Shown: positions 42,129 to 50,651 of the stretch, one piece after another
Numbering within the stretch: position 1 is the first letter of the stretch
Layout: each line of letters starts with the position of its first letter
From: Parapedobacter luteus
Lineage (GTDB): Bacteria > Bacteroidota > Bacteroidia > Sphingobacteriales > Sphingobacteriaceae
Length of the DNA stretch: 64,000 bases
Assembly: GCF_900168055.1 (NCBI RefSeq)
Contig: NZ_FUYS01000002.1
Location: 620,888 to 684,887 of the forward strand
Reading direction: 5' to 3'
The notes under the pieces: model-generated
The model's database searches: none
Told to the model about the DNA's origin: nothing
Seen by the model: the letters and a program-made list of their open reading frames with translations, nothing else
Translations under genes and position numbers: made by a program

Positions 42129-42862
42129 ACATTCGGTAAAAATAACTTAAATGAAGCCACAGCCAATACCATGGCCAATAAAAATTTTATCGTTCGCTGC
42201 TGAAAACGCAAGGCTCCGAAATACGATCCCAACAGTCCACCCGAAAAAGCAATCACTACATATGCCGCCATGTCCGAATCGAAGGAAACACCTTGGTTAA
42301 GCTGTCCTGCCAGGCCCGAAAGCGAATTGGCGAAAATAAACAAAGCGCTGATGGCTGCAGCTTGCTTCTGGTCCGCCCAAGCCAGCAATAACAAAACAGG
42401 AGATAGGATGATACCACCGCCGATACCCAGTATTCCTGAAAGCAAACCGATTGTGGCGCCGACGAGCAACAACCATACGGTCTTGGGGTTGGCCGTACCG
42501 TCCACCTTGATGTCGCTAAAAAACAAGAAGCGGACAACAGGTATCAGCAGGAATATACCAAGCATCTTCTTATAAGCATCCGAATGTAGCGCCAGGCTCC
42601 CCCCCACGAATGCCATTGGCACGGAAGCCAGTGCCAGCGGGATGAACAGCTTGCGATTGAAGTAATGCCCCCGGTAATAAAAAATAAACGAAGTCAACGA
42701 AACAAAGAGATTAAGTAATAACGCAGTAGGTTTCATGATTTCCGGCGTCGCACCGAACAACGCCATAAGCGCTAAATAACCGCTGGCACCACCGTGACCG
42801 ACAGACGAATACAAAAAAGCTACACAAAAAAGCAATAGATAAAACCAAAGTATATTATCCAT
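42122..42862 (-). CDS. TauE/SafE-family transporter inside the molybdenum-cofactor run
   Basis: The protein has 246 residues from the ATG at 42860-42862, with about seven membrane segments and family motifs FLYSSVGHGGASGYLALMAL and GILGIGGGIILSPVLLLL. Known members export sulfite or related anions. Its ends overlap moeA by 8 bases and moaD by 7 bases, which binds it tightly to cofactor synthesis. Possible roles are moving molybdate or removing a sulfur by-product; neither is shown by the sequence. Confidence 0.85.
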   Translation of the reverse strand: MDNILWFYLLLFCVAFLYSSVGHGGASGYLALMALFGATPEIMKPTALLLNLFVSLTSFIFYYRGHYFNRKLFIPLALASVPMAFVGGSLALHSDAYKKMLGIFLLIPVVRFLFFSDIKVDGTANPKTVWLLLVGATIGLLSGILGIGGGIILSPVLLLLAWADQKQAAAISALFIFANSLSGLAGQLNQGVSFDSDMAAYVVIAFSGGLLGSYFGALRFQQRTIKFLLAMVLAVASFKLFLPNVW

Positions 42863-44057
42863 AATGGGGCAACAGGTGTATATCGACTTTCTCATTCGCT
42901 TCATAATGCCGTTCCGTTTCGTCGAGTACGACAAAGCAGTTGGCAACGGCAAACGTACGCATCCGATAGGATTCCTGGGCTGGGAGGATGGCCACATATC
43001 CATCTCGGTACAAGCCCTTGAGAAAATGCGTAAGCTGGTTGTTTTTTTTATACGCTGCGGCCAGCGGCACTTGCAAAACCGTCAATAAATCGTTATGCCC
43101 TGTAAGCCTGCGCAGCACCGGCCATACGTATTGATAGAAACAGGTCAATACGGACGATGGGTTCCCCGGCAATCCAAACACCGGTTTGTTGTTTTTCCGA
43201 CCCGCGAAAAGCGGTTTCCCCGGCCGTTGTTTAACGCGATGGAACAATTGTGTTATACCGCAGTGCTTAGCCGCTCTCACCACAAAATCGTATTCACCTA
43301 CACTCACCCCGCCAGTAAGCAAGACCACATCCGATACCTGCAAAGCGATGGCCAGCGCTTCGGCTGTCGCTTCAAAAGTGTCCGCCGTATACTGAACTGA
43401 TACATCCGTGATTCCCATCTGAGCCAGTGCCGCCCGCAGCATCGACGAAGATGCTTCGTATACTTGACCATGTGATAAGGTTTCACCCGGTTGTTTCAGT
43501 TCGTCACCCGTAATAATCAATGCAACAACCGGTGGTTCATAAACAGTTACCCTATCGCACCCCACTCCCGCAAGGAAACCCACAGCTGCAGCGCTAAGCG
43601 GCGTTCCGTGTGCCAATGCAACTTCTCCCGCATTGATTTCGGCACCTCGGATCCGGACATGGTCACCCCGCTTTATATCCGCTTGATTAATATGCAGCTG
43701 ACCACCGATCACTTCGGCACGTTCCTGCATGACCACTGTGTCTGCGCCTTCCGGCAGTGGAGCACCGGTGAAGATGCGTGCGGCCTGGCCCTGCCCTATC
43801 GCTATCCGGTCGGCCATGCCGGCTGGCACTTCACGGATCACAACCAACGGATCGCGGGGCTTCCATTCGTTATAGGCAAACGCGTAGCCGTCCATCGATG
43901 ACTGGTCAAAGGCCGGCACGTCTACTTGTGCACAAACGTTTTCCGCCAGCACGCGCCCAACGGCTTCAGGCAGCGCCTTGCATGCCGTCTTTGCATGGAA
44001 GTTTTGGTGTGCTAAGATGGTCTTAGCCTCAGATACTGAAATAATTTGATCGCTCAT
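42855..44057 (-). CDS. moeA: Molybdopterin molybdotransferase
   Basis: The 400-residue MoeA inserts molybdate into adenylylated molybdopterin. Conserved parts are VDVPAFDQSSMDGYAFA near residue 45, RIFTGAPLPEGADTVVMQE, SSSMLRAALAQMG, LTGGVSVGEYDFV and VFGLPGNPSSVLTCFYQYV. The length matches the family. It follows moaA by 9 bases. Confidence 0.96.
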   Translation of the reverse strand: MSDQIISVSEAKTILAHQNFHAKTACKALPEAVGRVLAENVCAQVDVPAFDQSSMDGYAFAYNEWKPRDPLVVIREVPAGMADRIAIGQGQAARIFTGAPLPEGADTVVMQERAEVIGGQLHINQADIKRGDHVRIRGAEINAGEVALAHGTPLSAAAVGFLAGVGCDRVTVYEPPVVALIITGDELKQPGETLSHGQVYEASSSMLRAALAQMGITDVSVQYTADTFEATAEALAIALQVSDVVLLTGGVSVGEYDFVVRAAKHCGITQLFHRVKQRPGKPLFAGRKNNKPVFGLPGNPSSVLTCFYQYVWPVLRRLTGHNDLLTVLQVPLAAAYKKNNQLTHFLKGLYRDGYVAILPAQESYRMRTFAVANCFVVLDETERHYEANEKVDIHLLPHYG

Positions 44058-44066
44058 CGTCTGTCG

Positions 44067-45050
44067 TTATCCCCCGATACTAATCATACTCCGGTTGACA
44101 AGTTTGTCACCCGGCAAGTCTTTGAAGGGTATATCCCCAAATTGACCGCCAAGTCGCTCGGCTTTCCCTAAGATGTTTTTGCGTATGAATTGCTCCAGCG
44201 GTTTGCCGCTACGTAAGGCCGAAAGTAAATCGCTTTCGGTTTTCGAAAATAAGCAGTTTTTCATTTTGCCGTCTGCAGTGAGCCGCATGCGATTACACCC
44301 CGAGCAGAAAGGTGCACTCATTGTACTGATGATAGCAAACGTGCCCTGGTGACCCGGTACCTGGTAAGGTTGGCTTGTTGCATGGGGGTCGTGGCGAAGA
44401 GGTACGGCATGATACTGCTCGGTGACGAGATTCATGATTTCCTGTTTTGGAAAGACCTGGTCGCCGGTCCATCTGTTGCCTTCAAACGGCATAAATTCAA
44501 TGAACCGTACATCGATCGGATCGTCTTTCGTCCATGCCACAAAACCAAGTACTTCATCGGCATTCACGCCATTCATGACCACGGTATTGATTTTTACATG
44601 GAATCCGCGATCAATAGCCGTCCGGATATTACGCATCGTCTGGCTGAATTTATCCCTACGGGTAAGTTGAAAGAACCGCTCGGCAGATAATGTATCCAGA
44701 CTGATGTTGAGACTACGCACTCCAGCCAATTGCAAGGTATCGAGGTGCCGATGAAGCAGTGTAGCATTTGTTGTCAGTGTCAGTTCAACCGGCAATAACG
44801 AAAGGCGCATCAAAATATCATCAAAATCGCGTCTGGCCAAGGGCTCACCACCGGTGAGTCGAATTTTGGTCACCCCCAGACGGACAAATACGGCAGCAAT
44901 CGCTTCAATCTCCGCCGGTTGCATGAGATGGCGCGTTGGCATGAAATCGTAATTTTCATCGGGCATGCAGTAGAAACAACGTAGATTACACAAATCAGTG
45001 AGTGATATACGCAGGTATGTATGATTTCGATCGTATGTATCCAGTATCAT
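44067..45050 (-). CDS. moaA: GTP 3-prime,8-cyclase
   Basis: This 327-residue radical-SAM enzyme begins cofactor synthesis from GTP. The N-terminal cluster motif CNLRCFYC holds Cys21, Cys25 and Cys28. The second cluster is in FCSGCNRMRLTADGKMKNCLF. The chain ends in the functional Gly-Gly tail (MISIGG). It lies between the XdhC-MocA fusion and moeA. Confidence 0.97.
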   Translation of the reverse strand: MILDTYDRNHTYLRISLTDLCNLRCFYCMPDENYDFMPTRHLMQPAEIEAIAAVFVRLGVTKIRLTGGEPLARRDFDDILMRLSLLPVELTLTTNATLLHRHLDTLQLAGVRSLNISLDTLSAERFFQLTRRDKFSQTMRNIRTAIDRGFHVKINTVVMNGVNADEVLGFVAWTKDDPIDVRFIEFMPFEGNRWTGDQVFPKQEIMNLVTEQYHAVPLRHDPHATSQPYQVPGHQGTFAIISTMSAPFCSGCNRMRLTADGKMKNCLFSKTESDLLSALRSGKPLEQFIRKNILGKAERLGGQFGDIPFKDLPGDKLVNRSMISIGG

Positions 45051-45067
45051 GATTCAGCGTAAGTTAA

Positions 45068-46810
45068 TCATACGTTGGCAAATAGTTTGTTATAGGCGTC
45101 CCGGGTATCTACATCCACCGCCCCCAGCGGGAATGCCACAATGGCCACTTCATCGCCGAAGCTTTCAATCACATGTTTGGCTCCTGTGTCTCCGTTAAGC
45201 GCCAACAATAGCGGAAAGACTGATTGATGAAAGAGCGCGGGAACACCTTTCCTTCCCTCGTAGTAGCTGGCCGTAATCGGCGCCGCGGTCAGTCGCTGCT
45301 GGTTTATCAACGCTCGGAGATGTGCTGCGTCTACATATGGTTGGTCGCACAACATAACGATAAGATGTGCCACGTGTGGATGGTGGGTCATGACGTGTCG
45401 CACACCGCATACCAGCGAGGTAGCCATCCCCTCGGCGTAGTCGTTATTTACCACGGTGTCTACGCTGATATCCGCCAACTGTTTTGCCATTGCTGCCGCT
45501 TCGGATCCTAAAACCACAGTTGTGCTTCCTACTCCGGCCTCCAACGCTGCGCTGACGGCATGTTGCAGCAACGTGCGCTCTTGATAGCGCAATTGCTGTT
45601 TGGGTGTTCCCATCCGTTTAGATTCACCAGCCGCCAGCAGGAGCACACCATAGGTTTGCAAGGACGGATTAATGCGGGATTGCCGTTGGTGTATCCTGCC
45701 TGTCAAATCCCGGAGATGGCTGCCACGCCGGCCGGCGAATACGGCCTTTATTTCCGCTACCACAGCCAGGGCGATTTCCTCGGACGTTTCCGCGCCGATA
45801 TCCAATCCAACCGGGCCGTAGACTTGTGCCCGTCTGTCTTGGGGAATGACAATCCCTTCTTCTTCCAACTCGTCCAGCATCCGTTGCCGTTTTTTTACAG
45901 GGCCTAATATCCCAACGTAGCCTGCAAGGCTGCCAACCACCGCCTTGAATATCGCTTTGTCATAGGCATAATTGTGAGACATTAACACAACAGCAGTCCG
46001 CTCGTCGATGCGTACGTTCTGCAACGCTTGCTCCGGTCCCGACACGATGACTTGGCAGTCCGGAAAACGACCGGTATTTGCATAATTAGGCCGGCCGTCT
46101 ATCAAAGTAAGCTCCCATCCCAAAAGTTCAGCCAACCGGGCCAGCGGCAACACATCGTTGCCCGCCCCGGCTATAACTAAAGCTGGCGGCGGCGCCACAT
46201 ATTCGATACAGGCGAGAATAGCGGTTCCCCCCTCTTGCTCGGACTCATAGGCAATGAAAGCGGTGTGTTGTGCCGCCAGCACGCACTGCATATCCTTACT
46301 TATGCGCTCGCATGGCACGAGCGATGTACTGCCCGCTGTATGGATACCTTCCTCCGTCGCTGCGATGGTAGTGCCTTGTCTGCCATTCCTTTTATCGTCC
46401 GGTGTAAAAAACGTGACCAGGGCCGATGGCTGGCGGCTTGCCGCCACGCGCTTCAATAACGAAATAGGTGTCTCTTCAATGTGGCTGGTTAGCGGCTCAA
46501 TCAGTACCCGGATAATCCCATCGCACCCCAGTCCGACGCCCAACACAGAGCCGCCTTCGTCCGAAGTGTCATAAGTGACCAGCATGGGGTGCTCATCCAT
46601 CATCACAAGCAATGCTTTGCGGAGCGCGTCCCCTTCAAGGCAACCTCCACTAATCGCCCCGGTAAGCCGACCGTCTTCGGTAATCAACATGCGTGCACCT
46701 GCACTGCGGTAGGAAGAACCCTCGATATGCACGACAGTTGCCAATGCTGCTTTTTGTTGCTGTTTACAAGCCGTTTCGTAGGCTGCTATAATCTGCTTGA
46801 TTTCTTTCAT
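45068..46810 (-). CDS. XdhC/CoxI-MocA fusion protein
   Basis: The protein has 580 residues in two parts. Residues 1-370 are an XdhC/CoxI family protein (ATVVHIEGSSYRSAGARMLI, AISGGCLEGDAL, with a Rossmann segment LVIAGAGNDVLPLARLAELLGW), which delivers mature cofactor to Mo-hydroxylases. Residues from about 384 are an NTP-transferase of the MocA type (VLLLAAGESKRMGTPKQQL, VVNNDYAEGMATSLVCGV), which makes molybdopterin cytosine dinucleotide. The fusion joins cofactor maturation and insertion in one chain and lies between the cysteine desulfurase and moaA genes. Confidence 0.9.
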   Translation of the reverse strand: MKEIKQIIAAYETACKQQQKAALATVVHIEGSSYRSAGARMLITEDGRLTGAISGGCLEGDALRKALLVMMDEHPMLVTYDTSDEGGSVLGVGLGCDGIIRVLIEPLTSHIEETPISLLKRVAASRQPSALVTFFTPDDKRNGRQGTTIAATEEGIHTAGSTSLVPCERISKDMQCVLAAQHTAFIAYESEQEGGTAILACIEYVAPPPALVIAGAGNDVLPLARLAELLGWELTLIDGRPNYANTGRFPDCQVIVSGPEQALQNVRIDERTAVVLMSHNYAYDKAIFKAVVGSLAGYVGILGPVKKRQRMLDELEEEGIVIPQDRRAQVYGPVGLDIGAETSEEIALAVVAEIKAVFAGRRGSHLRDLTGRIHQRQSRINPSLQTYGVLLLAAGESKRMGTPKQQLRYQERTLLQHAVSAALEAGVGSTTVVLGSEAAAMAKQLADISVDTVVNNDYAEGMATSLVCGVRHVMTHHPHVAHLIVMLCDQPYVDAAHLRALINQQRLTAAPITASYYEGRKGVPALFHQSVFPLLLALNGDTGAKHVIESFGDEVAIVAFPLGAVDVDTRDAYNKLFANV

Positions 46811-46836
46811 CGCTCTTACTGCCCTTCTCCAAAATT

Positions 46837-47997
46837 TTAATCGGCAACCGTTTCTGCCTCCAGGACAGCGTGGGCAAGCCGATCCGCGGCTTCGTCTACC
46901 TCTTCCGCACCGGTAAACCGACCCAAACTAATGCGGATGGTACGACTTGCCTCACCATCGCTCAGCCCCATCGCTTTCAGCACGTGTGACGGTCGCCGAA
47001 CCAGACCGGAGCAGGCGCTTCCCCTGCTCAAAGCCAGGTATGGAGACAAGGAAAGCAACAGTTGTTCTGCATCACCCCGGGGCAACAACAGGTTGCTTAC
47101 GTGGGGCAATCGATCCGCATGCCCATTGACCATTACGTGCGGGACATTGTTCCGCAACCTGTATTCCAGCCTATCGCGAAGTTGTTGCATTGCCGTAGCA
47201 GCCGCCGCCATTTCATAACGGCATAGCTCAGCGGCCTTGCCAAAGCCAACAATGCCGGGGATATTTAACGTGCCACTGCGGAGTCCCCCTTCATGGTCGC
47301 CTCCATGCTGCTGGGGCAGGACGTGTGCCCGCAGTTCGGCGTTCCGAACGACGAGCGCCCCGATCCCCTTAGGTCCGTACAGCTTGTGGGCCGAACAAAC
47401 CAAGAGATCGATGGCATCCGCTCCGGCGTGCACCGGTATTTTGCCGACGGCTTGCGTGGCATCGCAGAGAAAGGGCACGCCATGTTTCCGGGCAATGGCC
47501 CCGATAAGCTTAACAGGATGAATAACCCCCGTCTCGTTGTTGGCATACATGAGCGCGATACAGATGGTATCGTCGCCGATGGAAGCTTCCAGCGCTTTGA
47601 TATCGATTCTTCCCTGCCTATCCACCTCAAGATAAGTAACCCGGCAGCCTTTTGTCTCCAAGTACGCACACGTATCCAAAACTGCTTTATGCTCCGTCTT
47701 ACAAGTGACAATGTGACTATCTCGCCCGGCATTCGCTTCGGCAATCCCTTTGAGTGCCAAGTTGATGGACTCGGTAGCTCCCGAGGTAAAGACCAGATCT
47801 TGCGGGCGGGCGCTAATCAGCCGGGCAACTTGCTCCCGGGCATCTTCAACGGCCTGCTTAGCCTGCCATCCATAGCGATGATCGGCACTTGCAGCATTGC
47901 CGTATTGCTCGGTAAAGTAGGGCAGCATGGCCTCCACCACTCGTGGGTCGCAAGGAGTCGTTGCGTTGTAATCCAAATATATAGGCCGTCGTCCCAT
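46837..47997 (-). CDS. Cysteine desulfurase of the Mo-hydroxylase run
   Basis: The protein has 386 residues from the ATG at 47995-47997, one base after the Mo-subunit gene stops. The start RRPIYLDYNATTPCDPRVV, the PLP lysine in CSAHKLYGPKGIG and the active-site loop LSRGSACSG are those of NifS/IscS enzymes. In this setting it most likely supplies sulfur for the essential Mo=S ligand of the hydroxylases, and perhaps for MoaD. A separate cysteine desulfurase gene at 61603 probably serves general Fe-S assembly. Confidence 0.93.
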   Translation of the reverse strand: MGRRPIYLDYNATTPCDPRVVEAMLPYFTEQYGNAASADHRYGWQAKQAVEDAREQVARLISARPQDLVFTSGATESINLALKGIAEANAGRDSHIVTCKTEHKAVLDTCAYLETKGCRVTYLEVDRQGRIDIKALEASIGDDTICIALMYANNETGVIHPVKLIGAIARKHGVPFLCDATQAVGKIPVHAGADAIDLLVCSAHKLYGPKGIGALVVRNAELRAHVLPQQHGGDHEGGLRSGTLNIPGIVGFGKAAELCRYEMAAAATAMQQLRDRLEYRLRNNVPHVMVNGHADRLPHVSNLLLPRGDAEQLLLSLSPYLALSRGSACSGLVRRPSHVLKAMGLSDGEASRTIRISLGRFTGAEEVDEAADRLAHAVLEAETVAD

Positions 47998-47998
47998 T

Positions 47999-50128
47999 TC
48001 AGGCAAATAATCCACTCTTGACAAATGGTTGCGTCCGAAGGCGCACGCCAGTAGCGGCATAGGCCGCGTTGGCAACGGCGGGTCCAGCCGGAGGCAATCC
48101 CGGCTCACCCAATCCTGTCGGATCGATGTCACTTTCAATAAACTGGATCTCAATTTCCGGGACCTCCGCCATGCGAATCATCCGATAGGTATTGAAATTC
48201 AGCTGGTCCGGCTTACCCCGTGTCAGCGTCAGTTCGGGATACATCGCATGGCCAATGCCGTCTATGATACCGCCTTCCACCACATTTTCAGCACCGCTTT
48301 TATTGACGACAATGCCACAATCGACCGCACAGTATATTCTCTTGATCTTCAACTTCCCATCGTCACGTTTTTCCACTTCGGCTACCTGTGCCACGTAGGA
48401 GTTGAACGAATATTGCGCTGCAACGCCCTGGAATATGTTCGGTCCTTTAGGTGTACCCCACCCGGCCATCGCTGCTGCCTTTTTGATGACGCCAGCAAAG
48501 CGGTCCGGATCGTACTCCAGCTCACCGGCAGGCTGTTGCTTGGCCTGTTCGAGCACCTCCAGCCGGAAGGTCACCGGATCTTTCCCAATGGCATGGGCGA
48601 CTTCATCAAAAAATGACTGTTCCGAAAAAGCAATAAAGTTATGGATGGGGCCTCGCCAAGGAGCAGTGGTCACCGGTGTTTTATACTCCTGCGCATCCAC
48701 CTGCAGGTTAGGTACAGCGCCGGCGGGGAAGCTACCTGCCCGGGCCGGGTTACCTGTCGTACCGACAGACTGATGTTGCCATGCAATAAGCCGGCCGTCG
48801 GCATCCACGGCGGCCTTATACCGATATGTACACATTGGTCGGTAATAGCCGCCCCCCATATCGTCCTCCCGCGACCAAATGAGGTTTACTGGTACCCCCG
48901 CCGTTTTGGATACCAGGGCAGCCTCTTCTACAAAGTCAGACATGAGCCGCCGGCCGAATCCCCCTCCCATACGGGTCATCATCACCGTGACCTTCTCTTC
49001 CGGTACATCCACAAGCTTGGCCACCGTGGCCCGTGTCCGCTCCGGCGTCTGTATCGGTCCGTAAAGCTCCACGCCATCGGCACGTACGTCAGCATAAAAA
49101 TTCATCGGCTCCATGGTGTTGTGTGCAAGGAACGGCGCTTCATAGACCGCCTCGAAGACCTTAGCCGCATTGTTGTAAGCTTGCTGCACATCACCATCCT
49201 TCCGTTGGGGATCACCGGCCGGGCGCCTTGCCACGATTTCCCGGAACTTGCGCTGGTAGTCTGCCGTGCTTTCCATCTGCTCGCCGTCTTCCCATTCAGC
49301 CTTAATTTTCTTCGCTCCTTGCATCACTTCCCAAGTAGACCGGCCCAATACGGCTATCTTGTTATCGATCCGAAGTACACGCTCTACACCTTGCTGCTGC
49401 AACGTTTCGGTATCATCATAGGCTTTGAGTGTCTGGCCAAAAGCGGGTGGCCGCACCAGTGCGGCGTATCTCATCCCTTCGCGTTTGGTATCGATGCCAT
49501 ATTTGTATTGTCCGGTCACGATGGCGCTATTGTCGACATTCGGAATCCATTGGCCGATGATGGCAAAAGATGCGATAGGTTTGACAGGTACATCCTCCGG
49601 CACTTCCAGCGTCGCGGCCCGCTCCACGAGCTCACCATAGCCAAGTTTCCTTCCCGAATCATGGTGGATGACCTGCCCCTTTTCGGTCGTGCAGTCCCCG
49701 GGTGCAACATCCCACGTGGCCGCTGCCGCGTTGATGAGCATCTGCCGCGCGGTAGCTCCCGCTTTGCGGAAAGACTCCCAGCTATCGCGGACTGAGCCGC
49801 TGCCACCGGCGATTTGCCGGCGATATTTGCCGGTATCCAATCCGGCTTGTTCGACCTTGACATCCTGCCAATCGACATCCAGCTCCTCAGCTACCAGCAT
49901 CGGCAAGGCGGTCTTTACCCCCTGGCCAATTTCCGGATTGGGGTTCATCAGGGTAACCTCACCATTGGTGTCTATTTTCACAAATGCGTTCAGTTCGTAT
50001 ATCACGCCGGCTTCCTGCTGCGGCCCACACGAAGAAAAGAGTTTAAAGCCCAATACCAGCCCTCCCCCGGCAAAAGCACTGATCCGTATAAAATCCCTCC
50101 TACTTACGGTATGTTGTTGCGTATTCAT
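47999..50128 (-). CDS. Mo-hydroxylase molybdopterin subunit, IorB-like, Tat-exported (copy 1)
   Basis: The 709-residue protein belongs to the xanthine dehydrogenase family, nearest to isoquinoline 1-oxidoreductase beta subunits. A Tat signal (SRRDFIRISAFAGGGLVLGF) is followed by a Cys (FSSCG), so it may be a lipid-anchored periplasmic enzyme. Cofactor-binding segments include GGGFGRRLMSDFVEEA and APWRGPIHNF. The catalytic Glu is in GLGEPGLPPAGPAV near the C-terminus. It oxidises aldehydes or N-heterocycles by adding oxygen from water; the substrate is not shown. Its [2Fe-2S] partner is the gene just upstream, and no FAD subunit is encoded. Confidence 0.9.
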   Translation of the reverse strand: MNTQQHTVSRRDFIRISAFAGGGLVLGFKLFSSCGPQQEAGVIYELNAFVKIDTNGEVTLMNPNPEIGQGVKTALPMLVAEELDVDWQDVKVEQAGLDTGKYRRQIAGGSGSVRDSWESFRKAGATARQMLINAAAATWDVAPGDCTTEKGQVIHHDSGRKLGYGELVERAATLEVPEDVPVKPIASFAIIGQWIPNVDNSAIVTGQYKYGIDTKREGMRYAALVRPPAFGQTLKAYDDTETLQQQGVERVLRIDNKIAVLGRSTWEVMQGAKKIKAEWEDGEQMESTADYQRKFREIVARRPAGDPQRKDGDVQQAYNNAAKVFEAVYEAPFLAHNTMEPMNFYADVRADGVELYGPIQTPERTRATVAKLVDVPEEKVTVMMTRMGGGFGRRLMSDFVEEAALVSKTAGVPVNLIWSREDDMGGGYYRPMCTYRYKAAVDADGRLIAWQHQSVGTTGNPARAGSFPAGAVPNLQVDAQEYKTPVTTAPWRGPIHNFIAFSEQSFFDEVAHAIGKDPVTFRLEVLEQAKQQPAGELEYDPDRFAGVIKKAAAMAGWGTPKGPNIFQGVAAQYSFNSYVAQVAEVEKRDDGKLKIKRIYCAVDCGIVVNKSGAENVVEGGIIDGIGHAMYPELTLTRGKPDQLNFNTYRMIRMAEVPEIEIQFIESDIDPTGLGEPGLPPAGPAVANAAYAATGVRLRTQPFVKSGLFA

Positions 50129-50182
50129 TTTATATACTGTTTAGTGATGGTTAATCCATGAATTGCATGAGTCCTTCCGGCA

Positions 50183-50638
50183 TTAAGCCCCTTCGGCAGC
50201 CAATTTAATCGCTTTCTTGATGCGATTGTAGGTGCCGCAACGGCAAATGTTGGTCATGGATTCATTGATCGCCTCATCCGTTGGATTTGGATTTTTTTTC
50301 AAAAGCGCCACCGCGGTCATGATTTGTCCCGCCTGGCAATAACCACATTGAGGGACATCGATCTGTTCCCATGCCCGCTGCACGGGGTGGCTGCCATCCG
50401 CGGAAAGACCTTCGATGGTCGTAATCGACTGGTTAGCGGCACTTTCTACAGGGATAGCACATGAACGCACCGCTGCATCGTCGATATGTACCGTGCAGGC
50501 GCCGCATTGCGCGATACCACATCCGAACTTTGTTCCCGTAAGACCGATGACGTCCCGAAGTACCCACAGTAACGGCATTTGCGGGTCTACATCCACTTCG
50601 TATGCCTTTCTGTTGACGGTTAACTGTATTGTTGCCAT
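50183..50638 (-). CDS. [2Fe-2S] subunit of Mo-hydroxylase (IorA-like, copy 1)
   Basis: The 151-residue electron-transfer subunit has a plant-type ferredoxin cluster ([24 protein letters not shown], about 38-60) and a second, helical cluster ([12 protein letters not shown] and [11 protein letters not shown]). It passes electrons from the Mo site to an external acceptor. It has no signal peptide of its own, so it would be exported folded together with its Tat-bearing partner, encoded 54 bases downstream. Confidence 0.94.
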   Translation of the reverse strand: MATIQLTVNRKAYEVDVDPQMPLLWVLRDVIGLTGTKFGCGIAQCGACTVHIDDAAVRSCAIPVESAANQSITTIEGLSADGSHPVQRAWEQIDVPQCGYCQAGQIMTAVALLKKNPNPTDEAINESMTNICRCGTYNRIKKAIKLAAEGA

Positions 50639-50651
50639 ATGAGTTGTTTAG

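Noticed and set aside
48641-49795. A 384-codon frame opposite the Mo-subunit gene
   Set aside because: It is fully inside a strongly supported gene on the other strand, has an unlikely composition rich in His, Arg and Cys, and matches no family.
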